Shown: positions 1 to 7,957, numbered from the stretch's first letter. The stretch is DNA of 29,812 nucleotides from an uncultured Clostridia bacterium (GCA_937907055.1 CALCTW010000069.1:1-29812), one strand, 5' to 3'. Notes: a model not told the origin generated them from the sequence alone. Made by a program: numbers and translations.

Positions 1-525
1 ATATCTTAAAAATCTAACCCTTGCTCCCGGGAGAAATTGGGTCGGCCTTTTTCCAAATAGAAGAATTGCAGCAACTGTGAGTTTATACTCTCCATTTTTC
101 TCTTTAATGAGGCCCCTGCCCTTTAAAACATCTATTGGTGAGCTAACTGTCGGGTCGAGAAGATCAATATATTGCTTTACCAATTCCTGATTTAGGTCAT
201 CAAAAGTTGCGTCCTCAATTATCCTTGATTCAAAGCTTTTGATGCCCTTTGAATACTCCAGCGCTGCAAGCATTTCAGAATTCAGTTTTCTCGATGAATC
301 GCCAACACGTAAGTATGCTTCACCGCTCTTTAGCTTGATTATTTCATTAGCACTTGGCCTAATGTGAAACAGCATAATGTTTACATCTTCGCCAGTTTCA
401 TTGGTGCAAGCGGCAATTTCAATTTCACATTCGGGAGGTATTTGCAAATGATCAAATGCTGCTTGCCGTATACAATTTTCCTGGTCAGCGTTTACTCCAG
501 TGATACTGCCGTCATCTTCGATACC
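1..525 (-). other. AlbA_2 / HATPase_c_4-type regulator fragment, both ends missing
   Basis: The left 525 bases, read on the minus strand, encode GIEDDGSITGV, then LFHIRPSANEIIKLKSG and AYLRVGDSSRKL, then AILLFGKRPTQFLPGARVRF. This pattern is typical of the Schlafen AlbA_2 DNA-binding domain followed by the RecG-like or HATPase_c_4 region of putative transcriptional regulators. The first ~50 residues of the AlbA_2 domain, expected upstream of the GIEDDG motif, are replaced by PFOR sequence, and the C-terminus lies beyond the window. Base composition is clearly more AT-rich than the rest of the window, and codons such as ATA, TTA and CAA appear that the neighbours avoid. It is either foreign DNA joined by recombination or an assembly error. 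Confidence 0.6.
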
Positions 526-1710
526 GACAGTGAAGTGGTTCTTCATTTCACCGTCCAGGTTGGCGAACACAGCCTTGACCATGGTGGGGGTGAATTCCTT
601 GGAACCCAGACCGTAACGGCCGCCGACGACCTTGATATCGCCGCGTCCGGCTTCAGCCAGAGCAGAAACGACATCCAGATACAGAGGCTCGCCGAGGGAG
701 CCGCTTTCCTTGGTGCGGTCCATAACAGCGATCTTCTTCACGGTGGCGGGCAGGACCTTCATCATGTATTCGATGGAGAAGGGACGATACAGGTGGACCT
801 TCAGGACACCGACCTTTTCGCCGTTCTCGATCATCTTGTTGACGGTCTCGTGAGCAACGTCGCAGCCGGAGCCCATCGCGATGATGACCTTGTCAGCATC
901 GGGAGCGCCTTCGTACTGGAAGGGCTTGTAGGCGCGGCCGGTCAGCTTGGCGACGGCGTCCATGCACTCTTCAACGATGGCGGGAACTTCAGCGTAGAAC
1001 TTGTTGCCGGCTTCACGGCCCTGGAAGTAGATATCGCTGTTCTGAGCGGTACCGGCCTGATGAGGATGCTCGGGGTTCAGCGCGCGGGCACGGAACTCTT
1101 CGACCTTATCCCAGGGAACGAGGGCCTTGATCTCTTCGTAGCAGTTCTTGGTGTCGATGGCGTCGATCTTCTGGATTTCGTGAGAAGTACGGAAACCATC
1201 AAAGAAGTGCAGGAAGGGAACAGAGCTCTTCAGGGTAGCCAGATGGGCGACCAGCGCCATATCATGAGCTTCCTGAACAGAGTTGCTGGCCAGCATGGCG
1301 AAGCCGGTCTGACGGCAAGCCATAACGTCGCTGTGATCACCGAAGATGTTCAGAGCGTGGTAGGCCAGAGCGCGGGCGCTGACGTGGAAAACGGAGGGAG
1401 TGAGCTCACCGGCGATCTTATACATATTGGGGATCATCAGGAGCAGACCCTGAGACGCGGTGAAGGTGGTGGTCAGAGCACCGGCAGACAGAGCACCGTG
1501 CACGGCACCGGCGGCACCGGCTTCGCTCTGCATTTCGGCGATCTTAACAGTCTGCCCAAACAGATTCTTTCTGTCATGAGCAGCCCACTCATCAGCAACT
1601 TCCGCCATGGGGGAAGAAGGCGTGATGGGGTAGATGGCTGCCACATCGCTGAACGCATAAGCGACATGGCTGACAGCAGTATTGCCGTCGACAGTCATTT
1701 TGATTGCCAT
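1..1710 (-). CDS. nifJ: Pyruvate:ferredoxin oxidoreductase N-terminal part, in frame with foreign sequence (partial, chimeric)
   Basis: Read leftwards from the ATG at 1710-1708, about the first 395 residues are the N-terminal region of pyruvate:ferredoxin (flavodoxin) oxidoreductase, which makes acetyl-CoA, CO2 and reduced ferredoxin from pyruvate in the cytoplasm. Seen: the pyrimidine-binding domain with YPITPSSPMAEVADEW near residue 30, then FGDHSDVMACRQTGFAMLAS, and the domain II region ending in KNHFTVGIEDD. The AGGAGG site at 1719-1724 fixes the start. The family is normally about 1,170 residues. Here it stops resembling PFOR at about position 520 and continues without a stop codon as an AlbA_2-type regulator to the window edge. 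Codons before the join are strongly C-ending, as in a highly expressed gene; after it they are AT-rich. The PFOR call is secure. The ORF as a whole is very probably not a real protein. Confidence 0.85.
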   Translation of the reverse strand, partial: MAIKMTVDGNTAVSHVAYAFSDVAAIYPITPSSPMAEVADEWAAHDRKNLFGQTVKIAEMQSEAGAAGAVHGALSAGALTTTFTASQGLLLMIPNMYKIAGELTPSVFHVSARALAYHALNIFGDHSDVMACRQTGFAMLASNSVQEAHDMALVAHLATLKSSVPFLHFFDGFRTSHEIQKIDAIDTKNCYEEIKALVPWDKVEEFRARALNPEHPHQAGTAQNSDIYFQGREAGNKFYAEVPAIVEECMDAVAKLTGRAYKPFQYEGAPDADKVIIAMGSGCDVAHETVNKMIENGEKVGVLKVHLYRPFSIEYMMKVLPATVKKIAVMDRTKESGSLGEPLYLDVVSALAEAGRGDIKVVGGRYGLGSKEFTPTMVKAVFANLDGEMKNHFTVGIEDDGSITGVNADQENCIRQAAFDHLQIPPECEIEIAACTNETGEDVNIMLFHIRPSANEIIKLKSGEAYLRVGDSSRKLNSEMLAALEYSKGIKSFESRIIEDATFDDLNQELVKQYIDLLDPTVSSPIDVLKGRGLIKEKNGEYKLTVAAILLFGKRPTQFLPGARVRFLRY

Positions 1711-1743
1711 GGATTAAGCCTCCTAAAAATAGTGTATGCTGAT

Positions 1744-1761
1744 GCGAAAGAGAACTTTCGC
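1744..1761 (-). promoter_or_regulatory. Hairpin in the PFOR mRNA leader
   Basis: GCGAAAG at 1744-1750 and CTTTCGC at 1755-1761 form a perfect 7-bp stem with an AGAA loop. It lies between the predicted transcription start (about 1771) and the ribosome binding site, so it would sit near the 5' end of the transcript. A role in mRNA stability is an inference. Confidence 0.5.
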
Positions 1762-1778
1762 TGCTTACCCAGTTAGTA

Positions 1779-1808
1779 ATTATAAACTTTCAGCCTGTTT
1801 TTTGTCAA
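1779..1808 (-). promoter_or_regulatory. Sigma-70/sigma-A promoter of the PFOR gene
   Basis: On the minus strand TTGACA (1808-1803) and TATAAT (1784-1779) are both perfect consensus, separated by 18 bp. This fits a strongly expressed catabolic gene. The leader to the ATG is about 60 nt. Confidence 0.85.
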
Positions 1809-1911
1809 GGGAATCGAGGTTTATTTATGGCTAAAACAACAGAAAAGAGCATGATAAATCATTGAAAAAGCAAAATGTAACAGAACTGTAAAAAACGAAA
1901 ACAGAGCATAG

Positions 1912-1938
1912 AAAAACACCGCTCCATTAGGAGCGGCG
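1912..1938 (-). terminator. Rho-independent terminator of the MATE gene
   Basis: Minus-strand stem CGCCGCTCC / GGAGCGGTG with a four-base loop (1917-1938; one A:C mismatch near the base) is followed by a run of five T (1916-1912). It starts 18 bases after the MATE stop codon. Confidence 0.85.
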
Positions 1939-1955
1939 CTCGATGAAAACGAGGA

Positions 1956-3353
1956 TCAATCCTGTACGATGTTCTTGGCCCAGAAGTCACTGCGCAGCAT
2001 CAGCAGGCCGATGACGACCTTGATGATATCGATGAACTGTACGCAGAAATACACCCAGAGAAGCGGGAAATCCGTGAAGTTGACAAGCAGATACGCGCAG
2101 GGAACACTGATCGTCCAGGTGTATACGGCATCGAAAAGGAAGGTGATCAGCGTCTTGCCGCCGCTGCGGATGGTGAAATAGGTGACATGCGCGAATACAT
2201 GGATGGGCAGGGAAGCGCCGGCGACAGTCAGCAGGGAAGCCGCCAGACCGCGCACTTCATCGCTCACGTTGTAAAGCAGCGGCACCAGCGGCGCGAAGAG
2301 GATGATGATCGCGCCGATCAGCAGGTGGCTGGTGACAGAAAGGAAGATCAGCTTGCGGTCGATATCACGGGCTTCTTTCAATCGTCCCGCGCCCAGTTCC
2401 TGACCGACCATGATGGAGATCGCGCTGCCCATGCCGAACATGATGACGCAGAACAGATTCCACGCGGTGGAGGAGATGTTGAGCGCCGGCATGGCGTTCA
2501 GGCTGCAGGTGGAATAGATCTGATTGATCGTGGTCATGCCGAGAGACCAGAGGATCTCATTGAGCAGCAGCGGGCTGCCGGTGATGAGGATGCGCTTGAT
2601 GAGGCTGCCGGGAACATGGAAGGAAGAATAAAGATGCTTGACAAAAGGATACTTGACCGTGTGCCTGTGCGCCCAGAGCATGATGACGATCATTTCCACC
2701 CAGCGGGAAGCAACGGTGGCGATGGCCGCGCCGCTGACACCCATGCGGATCGCCTCGATGGGGCCGTTGATCAGGAAGAAGTTGCCGATGAGATTGACAC
2801 CGATGGCGATCATACCGCTGATCATGGGCACGAGCGTCTCACCGGCTTCACGCAGAGAACCGGCATAGACCTGTACGACGGCAAAGGGAAGCAGACCCAG
2901 CAGCATGATCATGAGATACTGATGCGCTTCATTGAGGACCAGGGACGGGTCAATGCTGTTGGCTTCCACCTCACCCTGTAAGAAGAGGTTGGCGAAGGTA
3001 TCGCCGAACAGGAGAAACACGCCCACCGCGATCAGGACGGTCAGGACAGCGAAATACATTTTGAAACGGAGCGTGTGGCGTACACCTTCCATATCGCCCT
3101 TGCCGAAGAACTGCGCGCCGAAGATGGAGCAGCCGCTGAGCCCGCCGAAGATGGCAAGATTGAAGACCATCATGATCTGATTGATGATGCCGACGGCGGA
3201 GATGGAGATATCACCAAGGCCGCCAACCATGATGTTATCCAGCAGACCGACCAGATTGGTGATGAACTGCTGCACAACGATGGGGATCAGCAAAACGATG
3301 ACCGAGCGGTAAAACGCTTTGGTGCCGATAAAACGGGATAAAAGCTTTTTCAT
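1956..3353 (-). CDS. MATE family multidrug/metabolite exporter
   Basis: A 465-residue integral membrane protein of the MATE (NorM/DinF-like) family, which exports cationic drugs or metabolites using a Na+ or H+ gradient. Seen: about twelve hydrophobic segments in two similar halves, and the family-like first helix region with LIPIVVQQFITNLVGLLDNIMVGGLG near residues 20-45, which contains the usual D-x-x-MVG pattern. Start: the ATG at 3353 has GGGGAG seven bases upstream. A frame extending 12 codons further upstream lacks a ribosome binding site. The length is typical (about 450). The gene is monocistronic, with its own promoter and terminator. The substrate cannot be inferred. Confidence 0.92.
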   Translation of the reverse strand: MKKLLSRFIGTKAFYRSVIVLLIPIVVQQFITNLVGLLDNIMVGGLGDISISAVGIINQIMMVFNLAIFGGLSGCSIFGAQFFGKGDMEGVRHTLRFKMYFAVLTVLIAVGVFLLFGDTFANLFLQGEVEANSIDPSLVLNEAHQYLMIMLLGLLPFAVVQVYAGSLREAGETLVPMISGMIAIGVNLIGNFFLINGPIEAIRMGVSGAAIATVASRWVEMIVIMLWAHRHTVKYPFVKHLYSSFHVPGSLIKRILITGSPLLLNEILWSLGMTTINQIYSTCSLNAMPALNISSTAWNLFCVIMFGMGSAISIMVGQELGAGRLKEARDIDRKLIFLSVTSHLLIGAIIILFAPLVPLLYNVSDEVRGLAASLLTVAGASLPIHVFAHVTYFTIRSGGKTLITFLFDAVYTWTISVPCAYLLVNFTDFPLLWVYFCVQFIDIIKVVIGLLMLRSDFWAKNIVQD

Positions 3354-3409
3354 AAATTCTCCCCTGATGAAATAAATAGAAATAAACAATAAAAACGGAC
3401 ACTTTGCTC

Positions 3410-3437
3410 ATTGTACGCTGTATATACGGTTTGTCAA
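3410..3437 (-). promoter_or_regulatory. Promoter of the MATE gene
   Basis: Minus-strand TTGACA (3437-3432) and TACAAT (3415-3410) with a 16-bp spacer, about 57 bases before the start codon. The stretch from 3438 to 3539 shows nothing recognisable. Confidence 0.7.
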
Positions 3438-3539
3438 TAGGGTTAACGGTCGTTATATCGATTCTTTCATGAATCAGCTTATTTTTTTCAATGCGCGGCG
3501 GAACAGAAACGGAATGACAAAAGAAAGAGCGCGGAGCAT

Positions 3540-3566
3540 AAAAAGGCCCTGCCAAAGCGGCAGGGC
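3540..3566 (-). terminator. Rho-independent terminator of the hpf gene
   Basis: GCCCTGCC and GGCAGGGC (3546-3566) form an 8-bp GC stem with a five-base loop, followed on the minus strand by five T (3544-3540). It lies about 105 bases downstream of the hpf stop. The 3' UTR in between (3567-3670) shows no gene. Confidence 0.85.
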
Positions 3567-3670
3567 ACAGGATCAGTTGATATTAATGCGATATGAACGA
3601 TCGTGATGCTTGCTTATTGAGGCAACCTATAAACTTTGAAACTGAAAATATGATAGAATCCGGTTTGTTT

Positions 3671-4210
3671 TTATCTTTCGGGTACCAGCAGACCCAGATT
3701 ACCGTCCTTGCGCAGATAAAGCACCTGCGTTTCTTCGGTGTCGATGTCGACATAGACGAAGAAGCTGTGTCCCAGCAGTTCCATCTGCAGCGCGGCGTCT
3801 TCCTTGCTCATGGGGCGGACGGGGTATTCCTTGGTGCGGACGATCTCGCGCTCGCCGGTGCCGTATACCTCAGGATCCTCAATGAATTCGGGCTGAACGG
3901 AAAGATCGACATCCGCGCGCAGCTTCTTTTCCAGCTTGGTGCGGTGGCGCAGGATCTGGCGTTCGATCTTGGCCAGCGCGCTGTCGATGCTCATGAACAG
4001 GTTATCTTCGTTGCTGCTTTCGGCGCGCAGGGTCACGCCGTCCATGGGAACCGTGATCTCACAGATCCTCATATTGCGTTCCTTGCGCAGACGAACCATC
4101 ATTTCCGTATCATTGCGCAGATAGCGATCCATTGTGGCGGTCTTTTTCTGGATCCTGTTGGTGATGCCGGGCGTGACTTCCATGTTCTTCGCGTTGATGG
4201 TAAGCTTCAT
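3671..4210 (-). CDS. hpf: Long-form ribosome hibernation promoting factor
   Basis: A 179-residue cytoplasmic protein that binds the 30S subunit and pairs ribosomes into inactive 100S dimers in stationary phase. Seen: an N-terminal S30AE (YfiA) domain, residues about 1-100, starting MKLTINAKN and containing RMRICEITV-type strands; a charged linker; and the C-terminal dimerisation domain, residues about 120-179, with IVRTKEYPVRPMS and FFVYVDIDTEETQVLYLRKDG. The second domain marks the long form found in Firmicutes. Start: the ATG at 4210 is preceded by AAAGGAG. An upstream in-frame ATG at 4276 has no such site. No clear sigma-A promoter is visible upstream, so a stress sigma factor is possible. 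Confidence 0.95.
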   Translation of the reverse strand: MKLTINAKNMEVTPGITNRIQKKTATMDRYLRNDTEMMVRLRKERNMRICEITVPMDGVTLRAESSNEDNLFMSIDSALAKIERQILRHRTKLEKKLRADVDLSVQPEFIEDPEVYGTGEREIVRTKEYPVRPMSKEDAALQMELLGHSFFVYVDIDTEETQVLYLRKDGNLGLLVPER

Positions 4211-4224
4211 AAAGGGCTCCTTTC

Positions 4225-4243
4225 TTACCGGAGAAACCGGTAA
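4225..4243 (-). promoter_or_regulatory. Leader hairpin just upstream of the hpf ribosome binding site
   Basis: TTACCGG (4225-4231) and CCGGTAA (4237-4243) form a perfect 7-bp stem with a five-base loop, ending only a few bases before the AAAGGAG of hpf. A further 6-bp hairpin, GGATGA/TCATCC, lies at 4284-4301. Their closeness to the ribosome binding site suggests a role in translation or mRNA stability, but this is inferred. Confidence 0.45.
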
Positions 4244-4451
4244 CAGAATACATTTTTGTGTGAACCGGGTATGCAAAGCGGAAGGATGAAAATGCTCATC
4301 CGTGATCCTTTTTCCGGTTCTGTTTTACGCTTTTTCTCTCTCATCTTTCACTGTTATATTTCGATATCTGTCTCCGATCTCCTGCATCTTTTTTCGAAAT
4401 TTATCAGAAAAATTCTTGGATCGGAGAAATGAAAGAGTCACAAAAACGCGA

Positions 4452-4480
4452 TTGATAAAAAGTGAAGATTGTGATAGAAT
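4452..4480 (+). promoter_or_regulatory. Promoter of the lipase-rlu-HAD operon
   Basis: TTGATA (4452-4457) and TAGAAT (4475-4480) with an ideal 17-bp spacer. It shows that translation must start downstream, supporting the GTG at 4509. Confidence 0.75.
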
Positions 4481-4508
4481 AACAACACAAAACAAAGGGG
4501 GCACCGCG

Positions 4509-6041
4509 GTGACGAAAGGCGAATGGACAGGAGCGGATATCGGAGATCTGACACCGCTTCTGCTTCCGTATGAAAATAAAAACGGGATCCGGATCCCCCG
4601 GCTGAATAAAGCGGCAGCCGCGTTCTCACTGGAACTGGCAGCGACCGCTTATGAGTTTAAAATGGATCGCTGGCGCGAAGCCGGATGGCAGGATGTGAGT
4701 CTGCTGGCGGATAACATGCTGTTCACAGGCAAGCTGGCCAATGTGACCGGGGGCCGCGTGATGGATCAGGTGAGCGGTCTGGTGGAGAGCTTCGCGCGTC
4801 ACAGAGTGCATGATACCGGTGTGATCAATCAGGCACTGGGCACCTACGGCACCTTCCGTCAGAAAGAGGATTGCGATACCTGCAAAGCGGTCATCATGAT
4901 CAAAAAGCATCCTTTCCGCAGCCTTTATGTGGTCACGATCGGTTTTATGGGCACCGGAAAACGATTGTTTGACTGGATCAGCAATCTCAGGATCGAGACA
5001 GACGAGGAGATCCACAAGGGCTTTCTGCAGCTGACAGAAGGTTTTGAAGAACAGATCCCCAAAATGGAATTTGAATCAACCGCGGAAGAGTTGGGCATAA
5101 AGAAACTGACGCTGGCGGATATCCTGCAGGAATGCAGAAGGGAAGACAGCCGCTTCAGGATCTGGATGAGCGGTCATTCACAGGGGGCAGCCGCGATGCA
5201 GGTGTTCCAGCACAGGCTGGTGCAGCAGGGCGTGCTTCGTGAAAATATCATGGGCTACGGGTTCGCTTCGCCCAAGGTGGCGAGAAGGATCCTGACCCGA
5301 AACACACGTGATCTGCCCATGTATCATATTTTGAATCAGGACGATATCATTCCAAGGGTGGGCGGCGAATGCCATCTGGGCACGTGCCTGATGTTCCCTT
5401 CGGATGAGATCATGCGCATGCGCTGTTTCGGAGACGCGTATTCAACGCGTATCATGAATGATGCCCGTGCCATCGCGGAAAAGGTGCATGATACCGGCGA
5501 TGCCACGATGATGCTGCTGGGACTCATCCGCGCGCTGATCATGATCCCGGATGATGAGACAAAGGATCTGCTGGAAAACAATAAACTGGGACGGATTCTG
5601 CCGGATGCCGCGCTTGAAAAGGTGACCGGCAGGGTGGATGGCATGCTGGGGCTGGCGGAAGGTAAAGTGACCGGTGAATATGTGAAAGCCGGTGTATCCA
5701 AAGCCCTGCGGGAGGAGACCATCGATCATATCCGCGACAGCATTTACAGTATGTTTGAAAAGTATGGCGTAAAAGAGACGCTGGGCGCGATCACGGACGC
5801 GGTGCTTTTCTGCCATAAGCTGGCGGGTGAAAATGCCTCCAAAGGCGCGGCGGCCTATATGTACATCGTCAATGAACGCTTTTACGCGCTGAGCGATGAT
5901 GTGCATAAGACGCATCAGTGGGTGTATAAAAACAACGAAGGACGCGTCCGCGGCGCAGTGAGGCGCGGGGCCGGAGCAAAGAATGAGCGAACCGCGCAGG
6001 GAAACGGCGCGGCGCGCAGAAGGACGATCGAACGCGGCTGA
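4509..6041 (+). CDS. Lipase class 3-like alpha/beta hydrolase
   Basis: A 510-residue protein with the hallmarks of the class 3 (fungal-type) lipase fold. Seen: the nucleophile elbow GHSQG with Ser224 (residues 222-226), the following strand GYGFASPKVA (249-258), which matches the family's T/F-G-S-P-R/K-V motif, Asp278/279 in NQDDIIPRV as the likely acid, and His289 as the likely third triad member. No signal peptide or membrane segment is seen, so it appears cytoplasmic. About 200 residues after the hydrolase core have no recognised domain. Start: GTG at 4509, behind AAAGGGGG and 29 bases after the promoter. The open frame continues upstream to 4302 but overlaps the promoter. The substrate is unknown; an esterase or phospholipase is equally possible. 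It heads an operon with the next two genes. Confidence 0.75.
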   Translation: MTKGEWTGADIGDLTPLLLPYENKNGIRIPRLNKAAAAFSLELAATAYEFKMDRWREAGWQDVSLLADNMLFTGKLANVTGGRVMDQVSGLVESFARHRVHDTGVINQALGTYGTFRQKEDCDTCKAVIMIKKHPFRSLYVVTIGFMGTGKRLFDWISNLRIETDEEIHKGFLQLTEGFEEQIPKMEFESTAEELGIKKLTLADILQECRREDSRFRIWMSGHSQGAAAMQVFQHRLVQQGVLRENIMGYGFASPKVARRILTRNTRDLPMYHILNQDDIIPRVGGECHLGTCLMFPSDEIMRMRCFGDAYSTRIMNDARAIAEKVHDTGDATMMLLGLIRALIMIPDDETKDLLENNKLGRILPDAALEKVTGRVDGMLGLAEGKVTGEYVKAGVSKALREETIDHIRDSIYSMFEKYGVKETLGAITDAVLFCHKLAGENASKGAAAYMYIVNERFYALSDDVHKTHQWVYKNNEGRVRGAVRRGAGAKNERTAQGNGAARRRTIERG

Positions 6042-6894
6042 TATGTATCTGTATGAATGTGATGTGCCGGAAAACCTTCCGGAGATGAAGTTGGCTGCCT
6101 ACCTGAGCAAAGCTTTTCCTTTGCTGACGCAGAACACCCTGCGTGACGCGCTGAAGAAAAAGGATGTAAAGGTGGATAACACACGGCAGGGCCCGGATGC
6201 CATGGCTGAGCGCGGTACCCATATAAGGCTGTATACCATGCAGAAGGCGGAATTGCCCATCGTGTTTGAAAACGATGATGTGATCGTGATCAACAAGCCG
6301 GCCGGGATCAGCACCTGCGAGGACAGCTGGGGCGGAATGACGGCTGAAAACGTGCTGCAGAATGTGATGGGGAAGGGCAGCGGGGTCAAGGCCGTTCACA
6401 GGCTGGATAATCAGACATGCGGGCTTGTGATGTTCGCTAAGAACGAGACAGCTGCCATGCTGCTGGAGGATGAATTCCGTGACAGGGACAATATCCTGAA
6501 GGAATATATCTGTGATGTAAAAGGACAGATGCGTCCTGAAAGCGCGGTCAGGGAAGCTTACCTGATCAAGGACGCTGTTCACGCGAAGGTGCGTGTGATC
6601 AGTCATAATACCCCCGGCGCCAAGAAGATCATAACAGAGTATCAGGCGCTCTCCTGTGAGGACGGCATCAGCCGGGTGCGCGTAACGCTCCACACCGGGC
6701 GTACGCATCAGATCCGGGCGCATATGGCGTCACTGGGACATCCGCTTGTGGGGGATGATCTTTACGGTGACAGGATGGCGAACCGCAGGCTGGGGACTTT
6801 GCTGCATCTTTGCGCCGAGCATCTCTGTTTTTCTGAGCAGATCTCGGTGGAAAGCCTGCGCGGTGTGGAATTAAGAATAAACGTACCCTTTTGA
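5983..6894 (+). CDS. RluA-family pseudouridine synthase
   Basis: A 303-residue enzyme that isomerises uridine to pseudouridine in rRNA or tRNA. Seen: an S4-like RNA-binding domain (residues about 35-84), the conserved INKPAGIST (103-111), the catalytic motif HRLDNQTCG with Asp142, and the family's C-terminal GRTHQIRAHMASLGHPLVGD. The usual HRLDxxTSG serine is Cys here. Start: the ATG at 5983 has GGAG seven bases upstream but overlaps the lipase gene by 59 bases. The ATG at 6043, one base after the lipase stop, would give a protein beginning at the conserved part but has only a distant GAAGGA. Both are possible. The exact target uridine cannot be inferred. Confidence 0.9.
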   Translation: MSEPRRETARRAEGRSNAADMYLYECDVPENLPEMKLAAYLSKAFPLLTQNTLRDALKKKDVKVDNTRQGPDAMAERGTHIRLYTMQKAELPIVFENDDVIVINKPAGISTCEDSWGGMTAENVLQNVMGKGSGVKAVHRLDNQTCGLVMFAKNETAAMLLEDEFRDRDNILKEYICDVKGQMRPESAVREAYLIKDAVHAKVRVISHNTPGAKKIITEYQALSCEDGISRVRVTLHTGRTHQIRAHMASLGHPLVGDDLYGDRMANRRLGTLLHLCAEHLCFSEQISVESLRGVELRINVPF

Positions 6895-6911
6895 AATGAG
6901 GTTAGCAACAA

Positions 6912-7730
6912 ATGAGTGTCAGATTGATCGCGATGGATATGGACGGAACCCTGCTGGATGAGCATTCTTTGATCCCGGAGCGCAATTTAAAGGCGCTGCG
7001 GGCGGCGAAGGAGCAGGGCGTTGTTGTGGCGATCGATTCCGGCCGATACGCGGAGAACATTCTGGCGGTGCTGGAGGAACATCATTTTTCCTGCCCTGTG
7101 ATCGCGACCAACGGAACAAAGGTCGTGACGGAGGATGGAAGGATCCTCGGGATGCATGCCTTCAGCCCGGAAACGGCCGCCAAACTGCGCGGTATGCTGA
7201 AAGAGAGCGGATGCCTGTATTATATCTACGGTCCGGATTTTCTGGCGGTGAGCGATAAGAACCAGCGGCATCATTCCGAGATCCGTTACGGTGAGATGAT
7301 CGAGAAAAATTATCACTTCACCTTCCATCACGGAGAGGATATGATCGAACAGCTGATCACAAGGCCGATCCTAAAGTTTTATATCTGTGATAACGGGCAT
7401 CTTCCCGAGATGCGCGAGATGATGAAGAACATCCCGGATGTGTTTGTGAGCAGCAGCGGAATTACCAATCTGGAACTGACACCGGCCGGCTTTGATAAGG
7501 CGACCGGTGTGATGGAACTGGCGGCGATCTACGGGATCGGGGCGGAGGATGTAATGACCTTCGGTGATCAGGAAAATGATCTGCCCATGCTGAAGGCGGC
7601 CGGCTGGGGCACGGCGATGGGCAACGCGCCGGACGAGATCAAGCGGCAGGTACGCTATGTGACGGAAACAAACACAGCGTGCGGTGTGGCGCGGGCGATC
7701 GAAAGGTATGTGCTGAAGAGCGAAGAATGA
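6912..7730 (+). CDS. Cof-type HAD-IIB phosphatase
   Basis: A 272-residue cytoplasmic phosphatase of the HAD superfamily, Cof/YidA subgroup, which hydrolyses small sugar phosphates, nucleotides or flavin phosphates. Seen: motif I DMDGTLLDE (residues 8-16, nucleophile Asp8 and acid Asp10), motif II in IDSGRY, a conserved Lys in the PAGFDKATG region, and motif IV FGDQENDLPML. The C2B cap lies between motifs II and IV. Length is typical (about 270). It starts 17 bases after the pseudouridine synthase gene, with GAGG ten bases upstream, and is the last gene of the operon. The natural substrate cannot be predicted. Confidence 0.92.
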   Translation: MSVRLIAMDMDGTLLDEHSLIPERNLKALRAAKEQGVVVAIDSGRYAENILAVLEEHHFSCPVIATNGTKVVTEDGRILGMHAFSPETAAKLRGMLKESGCLYYIYGPDFLAVSDKNQRHHSEIRYGEMIEKNYHFTFHHGEDMIEQLITRPILKFYICDNGHLPEMREMMKNIPDVFVSSSGITNLELTPAGFDKATGVMELAAIYGIGAEDVMTFGDQENDLPMLKAAGWGTAMGNAPDEIKRQVRYVTETNTACGVARAIERYVLKSEE

Positions 7731-7760
7731 CAGAAGGATCGATGCTGAGCAGCGAAGATC

Positions 7761-7890
7761 CTGAAAGTCACCGTATGTCAGCTGAAATCATAGAAAGTCA
7801 CAAAAAGTCACAAAAAGTCACAAGAAGTCACAAGAAGTCACAAGAAGTCATAAAAGGTTCGCTCAGGACAGAAAAGGTCAGCAAATGTTC
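7761..7890. repeat. Array of ~13 units with exact 10-bp period (AAGTCACAAR)
   Basis: From 7761 the sequence divides into consecutive 10-base units ending in GTCA or a near variant. The core, 7791-7850, is nearly perfect: TAGAAAGTCA, CAAAAAGTCA twice, CAAGAAGTCA three times. Flanking units (7761-7790 and 7851-7890) are decayed but in phase. The array is in the 3' untranslated region of the HAD gene and ends 39 bases before a terminator. The 10-bp period places each A-rich tract on the same face of the helix. The function is unknown. Confidence 0.85.
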
Positions 7891-7928
7891 ATTGCAGGTT
7901 CTGTGTGAATGTGTTAATATGATAACGC

Positions 7929-7957
7929 AAAAAACAGCCGCTGAAACGGCTGTTTTT
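7929..7957. terminator. Two-way terminator between the HAD operon and recN
   Basis: AACAGCCG and CGGCTGTT (7933-7954) form an 8-bp stem with a six-base loop. A-run 7929-7934 and T-run 7953-7957 flank it, so it can stop transcription from both convergent units. The rest of 7731-8019 holds the repeat array and nothing else recognisable. Confidence 0.85.

Noticed and set aside
364..1776. 470-codon plus-strand frame over the PFOR gene
   Set aside because: Antisense shadow of a clear PFOR sequence; rich in Gly, Asp and His with no motif.
4302..4508. Longer lipase with a hydrophobic N-terminal extension resembling a signal sequence
   Set aside because: The extension overlaps a good promoter (4452-4480) and lacks a ribosome binding site. 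The GTG at 4509 fits both.
7761..7890. CRISPR array
   Set aside because: Units are only 10 bp, directly adjacent with no unique spacers, and no cas gene is near.
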